Below, one piece after another: positions 9,311 through 17,053 of a stretch of 35,481 nucleotides of DNA. This stretch comes from a bacterium (lineage in GTDB: Bacteria > Planctomycetota > Planctomycetia > Pirellulales > Pirellulaceae). The stretch covers positions 1-35,481 of the forward strand of contig JANSWS010000029.1 in NCBI GenBank assembly GCA_024743355.1. The letters are read 5' to 3'. The position numbers were made by a program, and so were the translations under genes. Below the pieces are notes generated by a model that was not told the origin of the DNA, made no database searches, and saw only the letters and a program-made list of their open reading frames with translations. Within the stretch, counting starts at the first letter, position 1; the number at the start of each line of letters is the position of its first letter.

Positions 9311-9380
9311 GTTTAGAACCTAGCCGACAACCGAAGAGCCCCGCGGCTAACGCCAAAGCGGCTAATGGTTTTCGGATTGG
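9311..9380 (-). repeat. Dispersed intergenic repeat, copy A
   Basis: Read on the minus strand this matches 20321-20386 and 21675-21740: it begins CCGAAAACCATTAGCCGC, contains GGCGTTAGCCGCGG, and ends with TCTTCGGTTG and GGTTCTAAAC. It lies in the gap between the GT11 and GT2 genes. All three copies are intergenic and next to gene ends. Confidence 0.85.
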
Positions 9381-9387
9381 CTCCAAG

Positions 9388-10287
9388 CTAAGCGGCCGAC
9401 CGCAGCGATCGCGGGATTTCTCGAATCCAGTCCGGCGGAACAAGGTGCTCTTCGTCAAGACTCTTGTCCATGAACCAGTTTGGCGGCGCATAAACCGCCT
9501 TTTCTGGTCGCTGGTTGAGCCAGGCCGCCCACCAACTGAAGGTGCTGTTCGCGATAATGCAGCAGGCTGCCTGACTCATGAGCCACATGTCTTCATGGGC
9601 CGTCAAGGCGCTGTTGTGCTCCACCCAATGGGTTGGCCAGGGCAAGTCCAGTTCTTCCTGACACCAGGACATATCGTTGGAGAAGACAAACACTTGGACA
9701 TTGCTCTTCCCCTCGGCCCAATGCGAAAGGCAGCTGCGATAGTAGTCCAGTTCTTGGATTGCATAGATGCCGGATGCCTGACTGCACAGATAGTCACCTC
9801 GGCGGACGTGCACAGCAACGCTGTTGCACGCTTGGATCCGCGCTGCAACACGGAGACTCTGCTCGCTTGGGGCTTCTCTCAGCGCAAATTGTCGTAACAG
9901 TTCCTGCCGCATTCCGGGGAAAAATTTTTCACTCTGCCAGTAGCCAACCAGATAGCGATTGTTCGACACCGACAGACACTTCGGATAAAAGCCAAAGCCA
10001 GGCTGTTTCAAACGCCGCAGATTGCCCCACAACATTCCATCTGCAATACGATCCAAAGCGGTCGGTTTTTGGGATCGATACCGACGGGGGATTTTGTATT
10101 CCCAGTTGCCAGGCAGCGCTGCTGCCTCAATCTGAAAGCGATCCAGTAGAAATCCGTGCTGAGGCTTGCAGGCATAACTGCCCACATCCAGCCAGAGCTG
10201 TGTGGCGTTCCGCCGAGCCGCATACAAACCGTAGGCGTATTGGAACATCTGGTTTCCCAGTCCGCCTTCCAAGCGACTAATGATCAT
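9388..10287 (-). CDS. Family 11 glycosyltransferase, alpha-1,2-fucosyltransferase-like
   Basis: A 299-residue cytoplasmic GT-B enzyme of the GT11 family, which moves fucose from GDP-fucose to a galactose C2 hydroxyl in O-antigens and capsules. Family marks are the N-terminal GGLGNQMFQYA (8-18), GYWQSEKFF (115-123), the GDP-fucose motif HVRRGDY (160-166) and NSTFSWWAAWL near residue 250. Length equals that of bacterial FutC/WbsJ-like enzymes. The ATG at 10287 is immediately before the conserved MIISRLEGGLGNQ start. It lies downstream of a GT10 gene and upstream of a GT2 gene in the same direction, with gaps of 131 and 199 bases, so the three may share a pathway without being a tight operon. 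Confidence 0.93.
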   Translation of the reverse strand: MIISRLEGGLGNQMFQYAYGLYAARRNATQLWLDVGSYACKPQHGFLLDRFQIEAAALPGNWEYKIPRRYRSQKPTALDRIADGMLWGNLRRLKQPGFGFYPKCLSVSNNRYLVGYWQSEKFFPGMRQELLRQFALREAPSEQSLRVAARIQACNSVAVHVRRGDYLCSQASGIYAIQELDYYRSCLSHWAEGKSNVQVFVFSNDMSWCQEELDLPWPTHWVEHNSALTAHEDMWLMSQAACCIIANSTFSWWAAWLNQRPEKAVYAPPNWFMDKSLDEEHLVPPDWIREIPRSLRSAA

Positions 10288-10418
10288 AAGCAGGGTTCCT
10301 CGGATTGGCGCAAGTCAAGCAGAGGAAACCCAGCAGCCTTGGCGCAGAAGCACAGTTGGTCGTTGATCCGCGACAGGCGGTGTCCGAATAGGGTAGCATC
10401 GATGCATGTTCTCCTGAT

Positions 10419-11414
10419 TCAAGCCGCTCGATGTGATCCATGGCGCCGCAAAGAATGCGTGATGACCCGGCCAAACTGCTGCATCACCAACTCTGTTCGT
10501 CGGTTCTTGGGCAAGAGTCTTACCTGAGCCGGCCGCTCGCGCACCTGGTTTTCGCGCCAATACTCGGCCAACATGTTGCAGATGTTGTTTTCGAACAGAA
10601 CGCGACGCCTGGCCTCGCTAATCGCCTCCATATTTCTGCGGTAGGTGTCGGCGGCGATCACATCCTTGACGATCTGTAGCGCCGCCTCGGGCTCATAGAT
10701 ATCAATTGCCGTAAAGCTACCCTCCGGATATCGAAAGTATGCCTCGCGTCCGCCGAAGTAGATTGGATAGCTCCAACCCAGGTAAGCATCCGCGAGTTTC
10801 TCCGTCATGAAGTGTTCGCTGTGATCATTTTCGAGTACAATGTGATAGCGGTAATCGTAGATCGCATCCGACTTATCCTGCATGTCGCGGATACCGCGGC
10901 CGAACACATCGATTGCCTCGCCGAGTTCTGCTTTCAAGAATCGGACGAACTCCAAACGCTGCCGGTGATCGGGCGAGTGCGCTTTGTTGCTGCAGATCAC
11001 GCTGATCAGGCGGCTTTTCTCGGGGCGCTGCAATCTGACTAGTTCGTCAAAGCCCAATTGACAGCCATGAATTCTCCCCGGGTGCAGGGCGTAGTGCCAG
11101 TGCTGGGCTTCGTTGCGTCGTGTCAGATGCGGGTGACGTATGGACTGGTGTGACGTCCACACCTGCGCAAACTGACCGGTATATCGCGTACGATATCGTC
11201 GCAGACTCTCGGGCTCGCCGGTTATCAACAGCGTGTTGGCTGCAGGGCATGCACCTTCTTCCGGCTGGCTCAAATCGTCGTATACGACCCAGCCATCGAC
11301 GGGCTTGTTGCCATCCGCGACAAACTCGAATTCCTGCCACCTTCCGCAGCGTCCAGGAGTCTGTCGCAGGATTAGTTCCGTTGGGAATGTCGCCGAGATA
11401 CGAATCCGCGGCAT
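10419..11414 (-). CDS. Family 10 glycosyltransferase, alpha-1,3-fucosyltransferase-like
   Basis: A 331-residue GT-B enzyme. The GT10 signature is at residues 187-221: DYRYHIVLENDHSEHFMTEK, followed by LADAYLGWSYPIYFGG, matching the family's acceptor/GDP-fucose block with FEN..YVTEK replaced by LEN..FMTEK. Upstream, VICSNK (139-144) and FGRGI (171-175) also fit. GT10 enzymes usually add fucose in alpha-1,3 or 1,4 linkage to GlcNAc, as in Lewis-type structures; some bacterial members differ. Because its neighbour is a GT11 fucosyltransferase, a doubly fucosylated glycan is possible, but that is inference. It starts at ATG; no strong Shine-Dalgarno. Confidence 0.85.
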   Translation of the reverse strand: MPRIRISATFPTELILRQTPGRCGRWQEFEFVADGNKPVDGWVVYDDLSQPEEGACPAANTLLITGEPESLRRYRTRYTGQFAQVWTSHQSIRHPHLTRRNEAQHWHYALHPGRIHGCQLGFDELVRLQRPEKSRLISVICSNKAHSPDHRQRLEFVRFLKAELGEAIDVFGRGIRDMQDKSDAIYDYRYHIVLENDHSEHFMTEKLADAYLGWSYPIYFGGREAYFRYPEGSFTAIDIYEPEAALQIVKDVIAADTYRRNMEAISEARRRVLFENNICNMLAEYWRENQVRERPAQVRLLPKNRRTELVMQQFGRVITHSLRRHGSHRAA

Positions 11415-11758
11415 GCTGACTCATCCTTCCGTGGTCGCCGCCGCTTGGGTCCAAGCCCAGACTCACCCGACCGAGCGCACCCGGATAGGTTTCCGTTTGG
11501 TATCGCCGCGGTTGGCATTCGAGACGGAGTTCGAGTTCACGGATCCAAGGCGGGGGCAAGCTCGGATCCTGGGGATTATGGGATAGCCACTTTTCGTTTT
11601 GCTATCAAGAGCAATACAAAACGGCATTGCATGCATTCAGGCATCAGGGCTTGTCCACCACGTGGGCAGTGAATAGCACGGAACTGCCGAACGTGCCAAT
11701 CAAGTAGAAGCCAGGCTCCTCGAATCCAGAGTCCGTCAGCCAGATACCTTCGACCAAG
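11415..11758. other. Gene-free gap before the GT10 gene
   Basis: These 344 bases separate the phosphoesterase stop codon from the GT10 start codon, both on the minus strand. Short overlapping frames are present but none looks like protein. The gap probably holds the GT10 promoter; I cannot place it. Confidence 0.5.
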
Positions 11759-12568
11759 TCAATGCCTCGGCGGCAGCTCAAATTCGATAGGCTGATGCCT
11801 GGTGTGCTTAAGCAGTGCCCCGGGGTTGAAGAATGCCTGATTGTCCAGCTCGAGACCTTCGATCGATACGTGCGTATGCCCGAAGAAGACTCGCTGAACC
11901 GGAGCCTCGACGCAGGTATCGAGCTGCTTGACCAGCGTTTGCAGACGTTGGCAGGTTGCTTTGGGAGAATTACTCATCCGGGCCACCGCCTTGTGCAGCC
12001 GCAAGCCCACCGCAAGATCGTAAAACTGGTGCAGGAGGGGATGCGGGGCATCTTTGTCGTGATGCTTTTGACGGTAGCTGGACAGCCCATCCATGTGGAT
12101 TCCTGCGTGCAAAATGTCGCCATGCACAAACAGTGCATCTCCGATTTGCAAGGCGTGTTCAAACCAGCCAAGACGCTCGTAACGACTTGCCAAGGAACTC
12201 ATGGCGGCTGCGAAATCCGGGTGGCAGTCGTGGTTACCGGCCAAATACAGGATGCGGCTACGTCCGGTGCGTTCCAGCAACGTCTCGATCCAATCCACGG
12301 CCGCCCCGATCGTAGGTGTGAGACCGTCCAATCGGCTCCATCGCAGATCAAACACATCGCCGCCCAGCACAATGCACTGGCACTCCTCTTGATAGCGCTC
12401 CAGAGTTTCCAGGCAGCGGTCACCGTCACTGCGCGAGCTGAACAAGTGCAAGTCGGAAACGAACACGCCTTGCCGTAGTTCTGTGTATTCCGGAGGCGAA
12501 TTGACCACCGGGTGTAGCAGAGCCGCGGGGGACGCATCTAAATCATTATCAGACAAGGAATTAAGCAC
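11759..12568 (-). CDS. Calcineurin-like metallophosphoesterase (LpxH/UDP-diacylglucosamine-hydrolase-like)
   Basis: A 269-residue dimetal phosphoesterase. All five motif blocks are present in order: VSDLHLF (37-43; D39, H41), GGDVFD (69-74), GNHD (111-114), VHGD (148-151) and FGHTH near residue 230. The overall plan resembles the UDP-2,3-diacylglucosamine pyrophosphatase group, but LpxH has GNRD where this has GNHD, so I do not assign the lipid A step. The start is GTG at 12568; there is no nearby in-frame ATG before the first motif and the first 25 residues look unconserved. The promoter-side DNA carries TAAGCACCT twice (12562-12570, 12596-12604) and CCTGTGGG twice (12585-12592, 12602-12609). 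It is divergent from the MoxR operon. Confidence 0.88.
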   Translation of the reverse strand: MLNSLSDNDLDASPAALLHPVVNSPPEYTELRQGVFVSDLHLFSSRSDGDRCLETLERYQEECQCIVLGGDVFDLRWSRLDGLTPTIGAAVDWIETLLERTGRSRILYLAGNHDCHPDFAAAMSSLASRYERLGWFEHALQIGDALFVHGDILHAGIHMDGLSSYRQKHHDKDAPHPLLHQFYDLAVGLRLHKAVARMSNSPKATCQRLQTLVKQLDTCVEAPVQRVFFGHTHVSIEGLELDNQAFFNPGALLKHTRHQPIEFELPPRH

Positions 12569-12781
12569 CTCTGCGAATTATGTGCCTGTGGGAACTAAGC
12601 ACCTGTGGGCAGACATCACTAGCAACCATGCCCATCTTGCCGCGGCTTCGTCATTAGCTTTCGGAATTGAAATTATACGTGGGTTTCAGCGTCGGCAAGT
12701 CAAGCCTGTGTAGATGACTGGGCTGCCGAGCCCCGGCGGCCGGCCTGTCGGCTGTGTGAAACAAGAAACTTGGGGCTTGGG

Positions 12782-12787
12782 TATACT
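12782..12787 (+). promoter_or_regulatory. Possible -10 element of the MoxR operon
   Basis: TATACT sits 38 bases before the GTG start of the MoxR gene. No good -35 match is seen at 16-18 bases upstream, so this is only a candidate. Confidence 0.3.
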
Positions 12788-12813
12788 GAAGAGCCTTAAC
12801 CATGTTTTTTTAT

Positions 12814-12818
12814 TGGGA
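12814..12818 (+). promoter_or_regulatory. Shine-Dalgarno site that sets the MoxR start
   Basis: GGGAG lies six bases before the GTG at 12825. It supports that GTG over the in-frame ATG at 12858 and over the longer open frame from 12714. Confidence 0.6.
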
Positions 12819-12824
12819 GCCGAC

Positions 12825-13946
12825 GTGACGGACAACCAAGGACATTATTCTTCCGAGATGGACGACGAAGCGGGCCTAAAGCGATTAAGCGAAAGCGTCG
12901 CGACGATCCGACGAGAATTGGCCCAAATCATTGTAGGTCAGCAAGAGGTTATCGAGCAGCTGCTGATTTCCATGCTGGCCGGCGGACATTGCATTCTGGT
13001 CGGTGTGCCGGGCTTGGCCAAAACGCTGCTGATTTCCAGCCTGGCCAAGGCAATTGATCTGAAATTCAGCCGCATTCAATTCACACCCGACCTGATGCCG
13101 GCGGATATCACGGGCACCGAGGTGATCCAGGAAGACCAGGCAACCGGCCGCCGCGAGTTTCGATTCATCCCAGGGCCGATTTTCGCCAACGTCATTTTGG
13201 CGGATGAAATTAACCGCACGCCCCCTAAAACGCAGGCCGCGTTATTGGAGGCCATGCAAGAAAAGCAAGTGACTTCGGGTGGCCAGCGTCACGCCCTGCC
13301 CTCACCCTTTTTCGTGTTGGCAACGCAGAACCCAATCGAGCAAGAGGGTACCTACCCGCTACCTGAAGCCCAGCTGGACCGCTTCATGTTCAATGTCAAA
13401 GTTGACTACCCGTCCCAGGACGACGAAGTGGAGATAGTGCTCAGGACGACCAGCGATCTGGAAACTCAGATCCATTCGACCATTTCCGGTGGTGACTTGT
13501 CGGGATTATCACATTTGGTCCGCCGGATCGCCATCACGCCATCACTGGCTCTGATTGCCACACAGATCGCGCGGCTGACTCGACCTGAGAACTTCGACAT
13601 GACTCAGACCGATTCCGAAATCGCGAGAACGCCCAAATTTCGGGGCCAGCCGGTGCACGAGATGGTTCAACGCTGCGTGCGCTGGGGGGCCGGGCCTCGC
13701 GCAAGTCAATACATCGTCCTGGGGGCCAAGGCTCGAGCCGCAATGCACGGAAGTCCCGTGGTCCGACGTGAAGACATCGAGGCCGTGGCGCCTCCGGCTC
13801 TCAGGCACCGTATTAAATTAAATTTTCAGGCCGAAGCGGACGGTGTTACCGTCGACAACATTATCCAACAAGTCATCGATGCCGTAGACGCCTCCATTGC
13901 TTCTGGTTCCACCAGTGAACAAATCTCAAAAGTACTTCGATCCTGA
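12825..13946 (+). CDS. MoxR-family AAA+ ATPase
   Basis: A 373-residue cytoplasmic AAA+ ATPase of the MoxR/RavA branch, thought to remodel or mature partner proteins together with VWA proteins. Walker A is GVPGLAKT (60-67), Walker B VILADEINR (123-131), and sensor 1 is VLATQNPIEQEGTYPLPEAQ, a hallmark of MoxR. The C-terminal lid domain follows. A GTG start with GGGAG upstream is preferred; ATG at 12858 would lose 11 residues and is possible. Its 3' end overlaps the DUF58 gene by 32 bases, so the two are surely co-transcribed and probably translationally coupled. It is the first gene of the MoxR–DUF58–VWA–VWA set. Confidence 0.95.
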   Translation: MTDNQGHYSSEMDDEAGLKRLSESVATIRRELAQIIVGQQEVIEQLLISMLAGGHCILVGVPGLAKTLLISSLAKAIDLKFSRIQFTPDLMPADITGTEVIQEDQATGRREFRFIPGPIFANVILADEINRTPPKTQAALLEAMQEKQVTSGGQRHALPSPFFVLATQNPIEQEGTYPLPEAQLDRFMFNVKVDYPSQDDEVEIVLRTTSDLETQIHSTISGGDLSGLSHLVRRIAITPSLALIATQIARLTRPENFDMTQTDSEIARTPKFRGQPVHEMVQRCVRWGAGPRASQYIVLGAKARAAMHGSPVVRREDIEAVAPPALRHRIKLNFQAEADGVTVDNIIQQVIDAVDASIASGSTSEQISKVLRS

Positions 13947-14817
13947 AACTCTGGCCCGCATTCGACCCTTGGGACTGCGTGCCCGCACGCTGATTGAAGG
14001 GCTAGTGGCGGGTCTACACCGCAGTCCCATGCGCGGACATTCGATCGAATTTGCCCAACACAGAGAGTATGTGCCTGGGGATGATTTGCGACAGGTTGAT
14101 TGGAAGGTCTATGCACGCAGCGACCGCTATTACTTGAAACAGTACGAAGACGAAACCAATCTGACTTGCTATCTGCTGTTGGACCAGAGCGAAAGCATGC
14201 TGTATCGCGGCCAACACAGCAGCCTGAGCAAACTGGAGTATGCCCAACTGATTGCTTGCAGCATTGCCTATCTGATCATCTCCCAGCAAGACAGCGTCGG
14301 GATGGCTACCTTTAGCGCTTCTATTGACGATTGGGTGCCTGCCAGCAGTTCGCCAAGCCAGCTGGATGATTTAATTCGAATCATGGAGAAGGCGGTGCAT
14401 GGCAAGCGCACCAGCCTGACCGCCATGCTCGAGGAAACGATCGCGCGCTTGAAACGCCCTTCGCTGCTGGTGATTCTAAGCGACATGCTGGACGGGGTGG
14501 ACGATACGCTCCGCGGCTTGAAGCTGGCGCGGCACGCCGGTCACGACCTGATGGTGTTGCTGACTCTGGATAAAGATGAAATCGAATTTCCCTTCGATCA
14601 AATGTCCGAGTTCGAAGGAATGGAGAATCTGCCCTCTTTGACCACCGATCCGCTGCTCATCGCCAGTGCCTACCGCCAGGCGGTGGCGGGGTTTCAAAGT
14701 CGGTTAAAAATTTGCTGCCAGCAGCTGGGGGGAGACTACTTCTGCATGCGTACCGATCGATCGCTTGCCCACAGCTTGCCGCAAATCCTGGCAGCCCGCT
14801 CGATGAGAGGTCGATGA
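13915..14817 (+). CDS. DUF58 protein with VWA-like fold
   Basis: A 300-residue DUF58 protein, the standard partner of MoxR ATPases. The defining block EYVPGDDLRQVDWKVYAR is at residues 51-68, and a MIDAS-type DQSES (90-94) follows, so metal binding is plausible. No membrane helix is seen; family members are cytoplasmic or peripheral. The GTG at 13915 is chosen because the product then starts seven residues before the conserved YFDPETLARI; there is no ATG at a suitable place. It overlaps the MoxR gene by 32 bases and ends one base before the next gene's TTG start. The function is presumed to be delivering clients to, or regulating, the MoxR ATPase. Confidence 0.93.
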   Translation: MNKSQKYFDPETLARIRPLGLRARTLIEGLVAGLHRSPMRGHSIEFAQHREYVPGDDLRQVDWKVYARSDRYYLKQYEDETNLTCYLLLDQSESMLYRGQHSSLSKLEYAQLIACSIAYLIISQQDSVGMATFSASIDDWVPASSSPSQLDDLIRIMEKAVHGKRTSLTAMLEETIARLKRPSLLVILSDMLDGVDDTLRGLKLARHAGHDLMVLLTLDKDEIEFPFDQMSEFEGMENLPSLTTDPLLIASAYRQAVAGFQSRLKICCQQLGGDYFCMRTDRSLAHSLPQILAARSMRGR

Positions 14818-14818
14818 C

Positions 14819-17053
14819 TTGGGCACGCTACGCTTGTTTCTAGACGGATTTCCACTCCTCGGCAGCGGCTTTGCCAGTATTGGCATGCTGGCCTGGTTGT
14901 TGGCAGCCGGTATTCCCATAGCAATCCATCTGCTAACGCGGAAGCGCCAAACGCGCGTGCGGTGGGCAGCCATGCAGCTGCTAAGAGAAGTGCTCGAGCG
15001 GGAATCCAAGAGGGTGCGATTCGAACAACTCTTGCTACTCTTGCTGCGGGTGACGGTTTTGGTACTACTGGCTCTGGCCCTGGCTCGACCCTTCTTTTCC
15101 GACCCGCAGCAAAGCGGACTCGCGCAGAATGAACTCAGCCAACCCAAGCTGTGGATATTCGGCTTCGACCTCTCCTACTCGATGGGCTATGTCGAGGCAG
15201 ATAGCTCAAGGCTGCAGGCAGCCAAAGATAAGGCAATTCAAATCATTCAGCAGTGCAATCAGGGCGACGCCTTCGCTTTGATTGTATTCGCAACTCCGTC
15301 GCAAGCCGTGATTCGACGACCCACCTTCAACCCTGAACAGCTGCTTTCCGAGATTCGCAAATTGCAACCCCGAGACACGGGCGCCGACATCCTCGGAGGA
15401 CTTCAGAGCATTCAATCCGTGGTCGAGGAGGCGGAACGGGAGCCGGGGATCCCCGACGATATTCATATCTGTCTGTTGAGCGATTTAGGGAGGGACAGCT
15501 GGGATCCGCTCGCCGCCGGCAATAGCGGAATTCTGAATCAGCTTTCGCAGTCGGCAGACCTTCAAATCGTCTCCATGGCCAGCCCCCAGGTTGAGAATTT
15601 GGCGGTTACAGATTTGAGTGTCAATCAAGCCAGCAGCCTGGTTGGCGCAGCCCTCGAAGTAACGGCGGAGGTCGCCAACTTTGGAACCACGACGGCCGAT
15701 CAGGTACCTGTGCAATTGGCCCTCGACGGTCAGGCCTTCGAGTCTCTGCGGGTCGATATTCCGGCCAATGAGTCCGTCCGCGTCGTGTTTTCAGCTCGGA
15801 TTCGCGATACGGGATTGAAGGTGCTGCGTGCCAGTATCCCACCCGACCGATTGCAGGCGGACAATCAACGCTACCTTGTCATTGAAGCTCGTAACCAGGA
15901 TCGCGTCTTGTTTGTCGAGGAGCAAACGGGGGATCTGCGGCTGCTCAGGATGAGCCTGGCTCCTCTGGACGACACTGGTCTTGACGCCAATAGGGTGAAA
16001 GAAGACGGACTGCTCGCTCCGGGAATGCGACACACGATTTCCACTATTGATCTGCCTTCCACCGACCTACCCGAGTGGGAGATAATCGTCATGCAGGACA
16101 TCGCTTTCGTGGACCGAGGACTGGTGGAACAATTGGATGCCTATGTTCAGCAAGGAGGCACATTGATCTTGAGCTTTGGCCCCAGAACCCGGGCTGATGC
16201 TTGGAACTCACTGCTGCAAGGAAACAACTTTCTTGGCTTCGAATTGGCTGGACCATCCGCCGAGCAGAGCTGGACACTTGACCCATTGGACTACAGCAGC
16301 CCCATTGTGGCCCCGTTTTACGGCTACCCCGACGCAGGCCTGCTAACAACGCCGATTTTTCGGCACTGGACAATTCGCGAAACCTCAGCCTCTCTCAATG
16401 TGGAAATCGGAATTTCCAATTCCACACCTTTCTTAGTCCGTCATCCTTGGGGCAGTGGTTGGGTCGTCAGCTTGCTTTCGGCTCCATCCGCCGGCAGTAT
16501 GGCTGGCGCGGGAGGAGAGGACAGCTGGAATGCGCTGGCGGTGTGGCCGAGTTTCGTGCCGCTTATGCAGCAGCTGGTACAAACCCAATTGAGCAGTCAG
16601 CTTGCTCAATACAACTTGCGGGCCGGGCAAATCCTACAGAGTCGTACCGATAGTCTTCAATCGACCCAGGTACGGATTGTTTCTCCGGATGGAACCGAGC
16701 ACTCGATTTCCACGGAATCGGTCGGCGACAAAAGCTTTGGCTGGTTCTTCGCGGACACAGTTCACAGCGGCGTTTACTTTTCTCGCGATGCGCAGGATTC
16801 TTTGACGCCTTTCGCAGTCAATGTCGATCCGATTGAAAGCCCGCTTCAAGCAAGCAGTGTTGCGCTTCCCTCGGCATCTGGACGCCTTTCGGGCATGGCG
16901 GGCAATCAACCCGAAGATTCACAAACGCCTCCAGAGAGTTTACTACCCAATGATGCCGGGCAACGCGTCAGTCGTTGGCTATTGGGCTTGCTCTTGGTTC
17001 TCTTGTTGTCAGAGAGCCTGGTGGCCTGGCAGATCGGGAGGCGTGCGGGTTGA
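14819..17053 (+). CDS. BatA-like membrane protein with VWA domain
   Basis: A 744-residue inner-membrane protein. An N-terminal BatA/aerotolerance-type segment has two helices (about 21-39 and 69-90) joined by a basic loop with RKRQTRVRW. A VWA domain follows with MIDAS motif DLSYS (117-121). The middle (about 250-360) looks like a CARDB/Ig-like beta domain, and the next part (around 410-480, with GGTLILSFGPR) resembles a class I amidotransferase-like fold lacking an obvious catalytic triad. A last helix (WLLGLLLVLLLSESLVAW) is near the C-terminus. The start is uncertain: TTG at 14819 follows the DUF58 stop by one base; an ATG at residue 23 would cut the first helix. Most of the protein is probably periplasmic. 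Confidence 0.88.
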   Translation: MGTLRLFLDGFPLLGSGFASIGMLAWLLAAGIPIAIHLLTRKRQTRVRWAAMQLLREVLERESKRVRFEQLLLLLLRVTVLVLLALALARPFFSDPQQSGLAQNELSQPKLWIFGFDLSYSMGYVEADSSRLQAAKDKAIQIIQQCNQGDAFALIVFATPSQAVIRRPTFNPEQLLSEIRKLQPRDTGADILGGLQSIQSVVEEAEREPGIPDDIHICLLSDLGRDSWDPLAAGNSGILNQLSQSADLQIVSMASPQVENLAVTDLSVNQASSLVGAALEVTAEVANFGTTTADQVPVQLALDGQAFESLRVDIPANESVRVVFSARIRDTGLKVLRASIPPDRLQADNQRYLVIEARNQDRVLFVEEQTGDLRLLRMSLAPLDDTGLDANRVKEDGLLAPGMRHTISTIDLPSTDLPEWEIIVMQDIAFVDRGLVEQLDAYVQQGGTLILSFGPRTRADAWNSLLQGNNFLGFELAGPSAEQSWTLDPLDYSSPIVAPFYGYPDAGLLTTPIFRHWTIRETSASLNVEIGISNSTPFLVRHPWGSGWVVSLLSAPSAGSMAGAGGEDSWNALAVWPSFVPLMQQLVQTQLSSQLAQYNLRAGQILQSRTDSLQSTQVRIVSPDGTEHSISTESVGDKSFGWFFADTVHSGVYFSRDAQDSLTPFAVNVDPIESPLQASSVALPSASGRLSGMAGNQPEDSQTPPESLLPNDAGQRVSRWLLGLLLVLLLSESLVAWQIGRRAG

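Noticed and set aside
11047-11559. A 170-codon minus-strand frame overlapping the GT10 start
   Set aside because: The product has no recognisable pattern, and the GT10 frame carries the family motif; it is also not a frameshifted N-terminus, because the GT10 product already has a normal length.
11762-12478. A 238-codon plus-strand open frame
   Set aside because: It is antisense to the phosphoesterase, which has all five metal motifs in order.
11759-12568. Assignment of the phosphoesterase as LpxH of lipid A synthesis
   Set aside because: It has GNHD instead of the GNRD typical of LpxH and no other lipid A gene is adjacent, so only the broad family is claimed.
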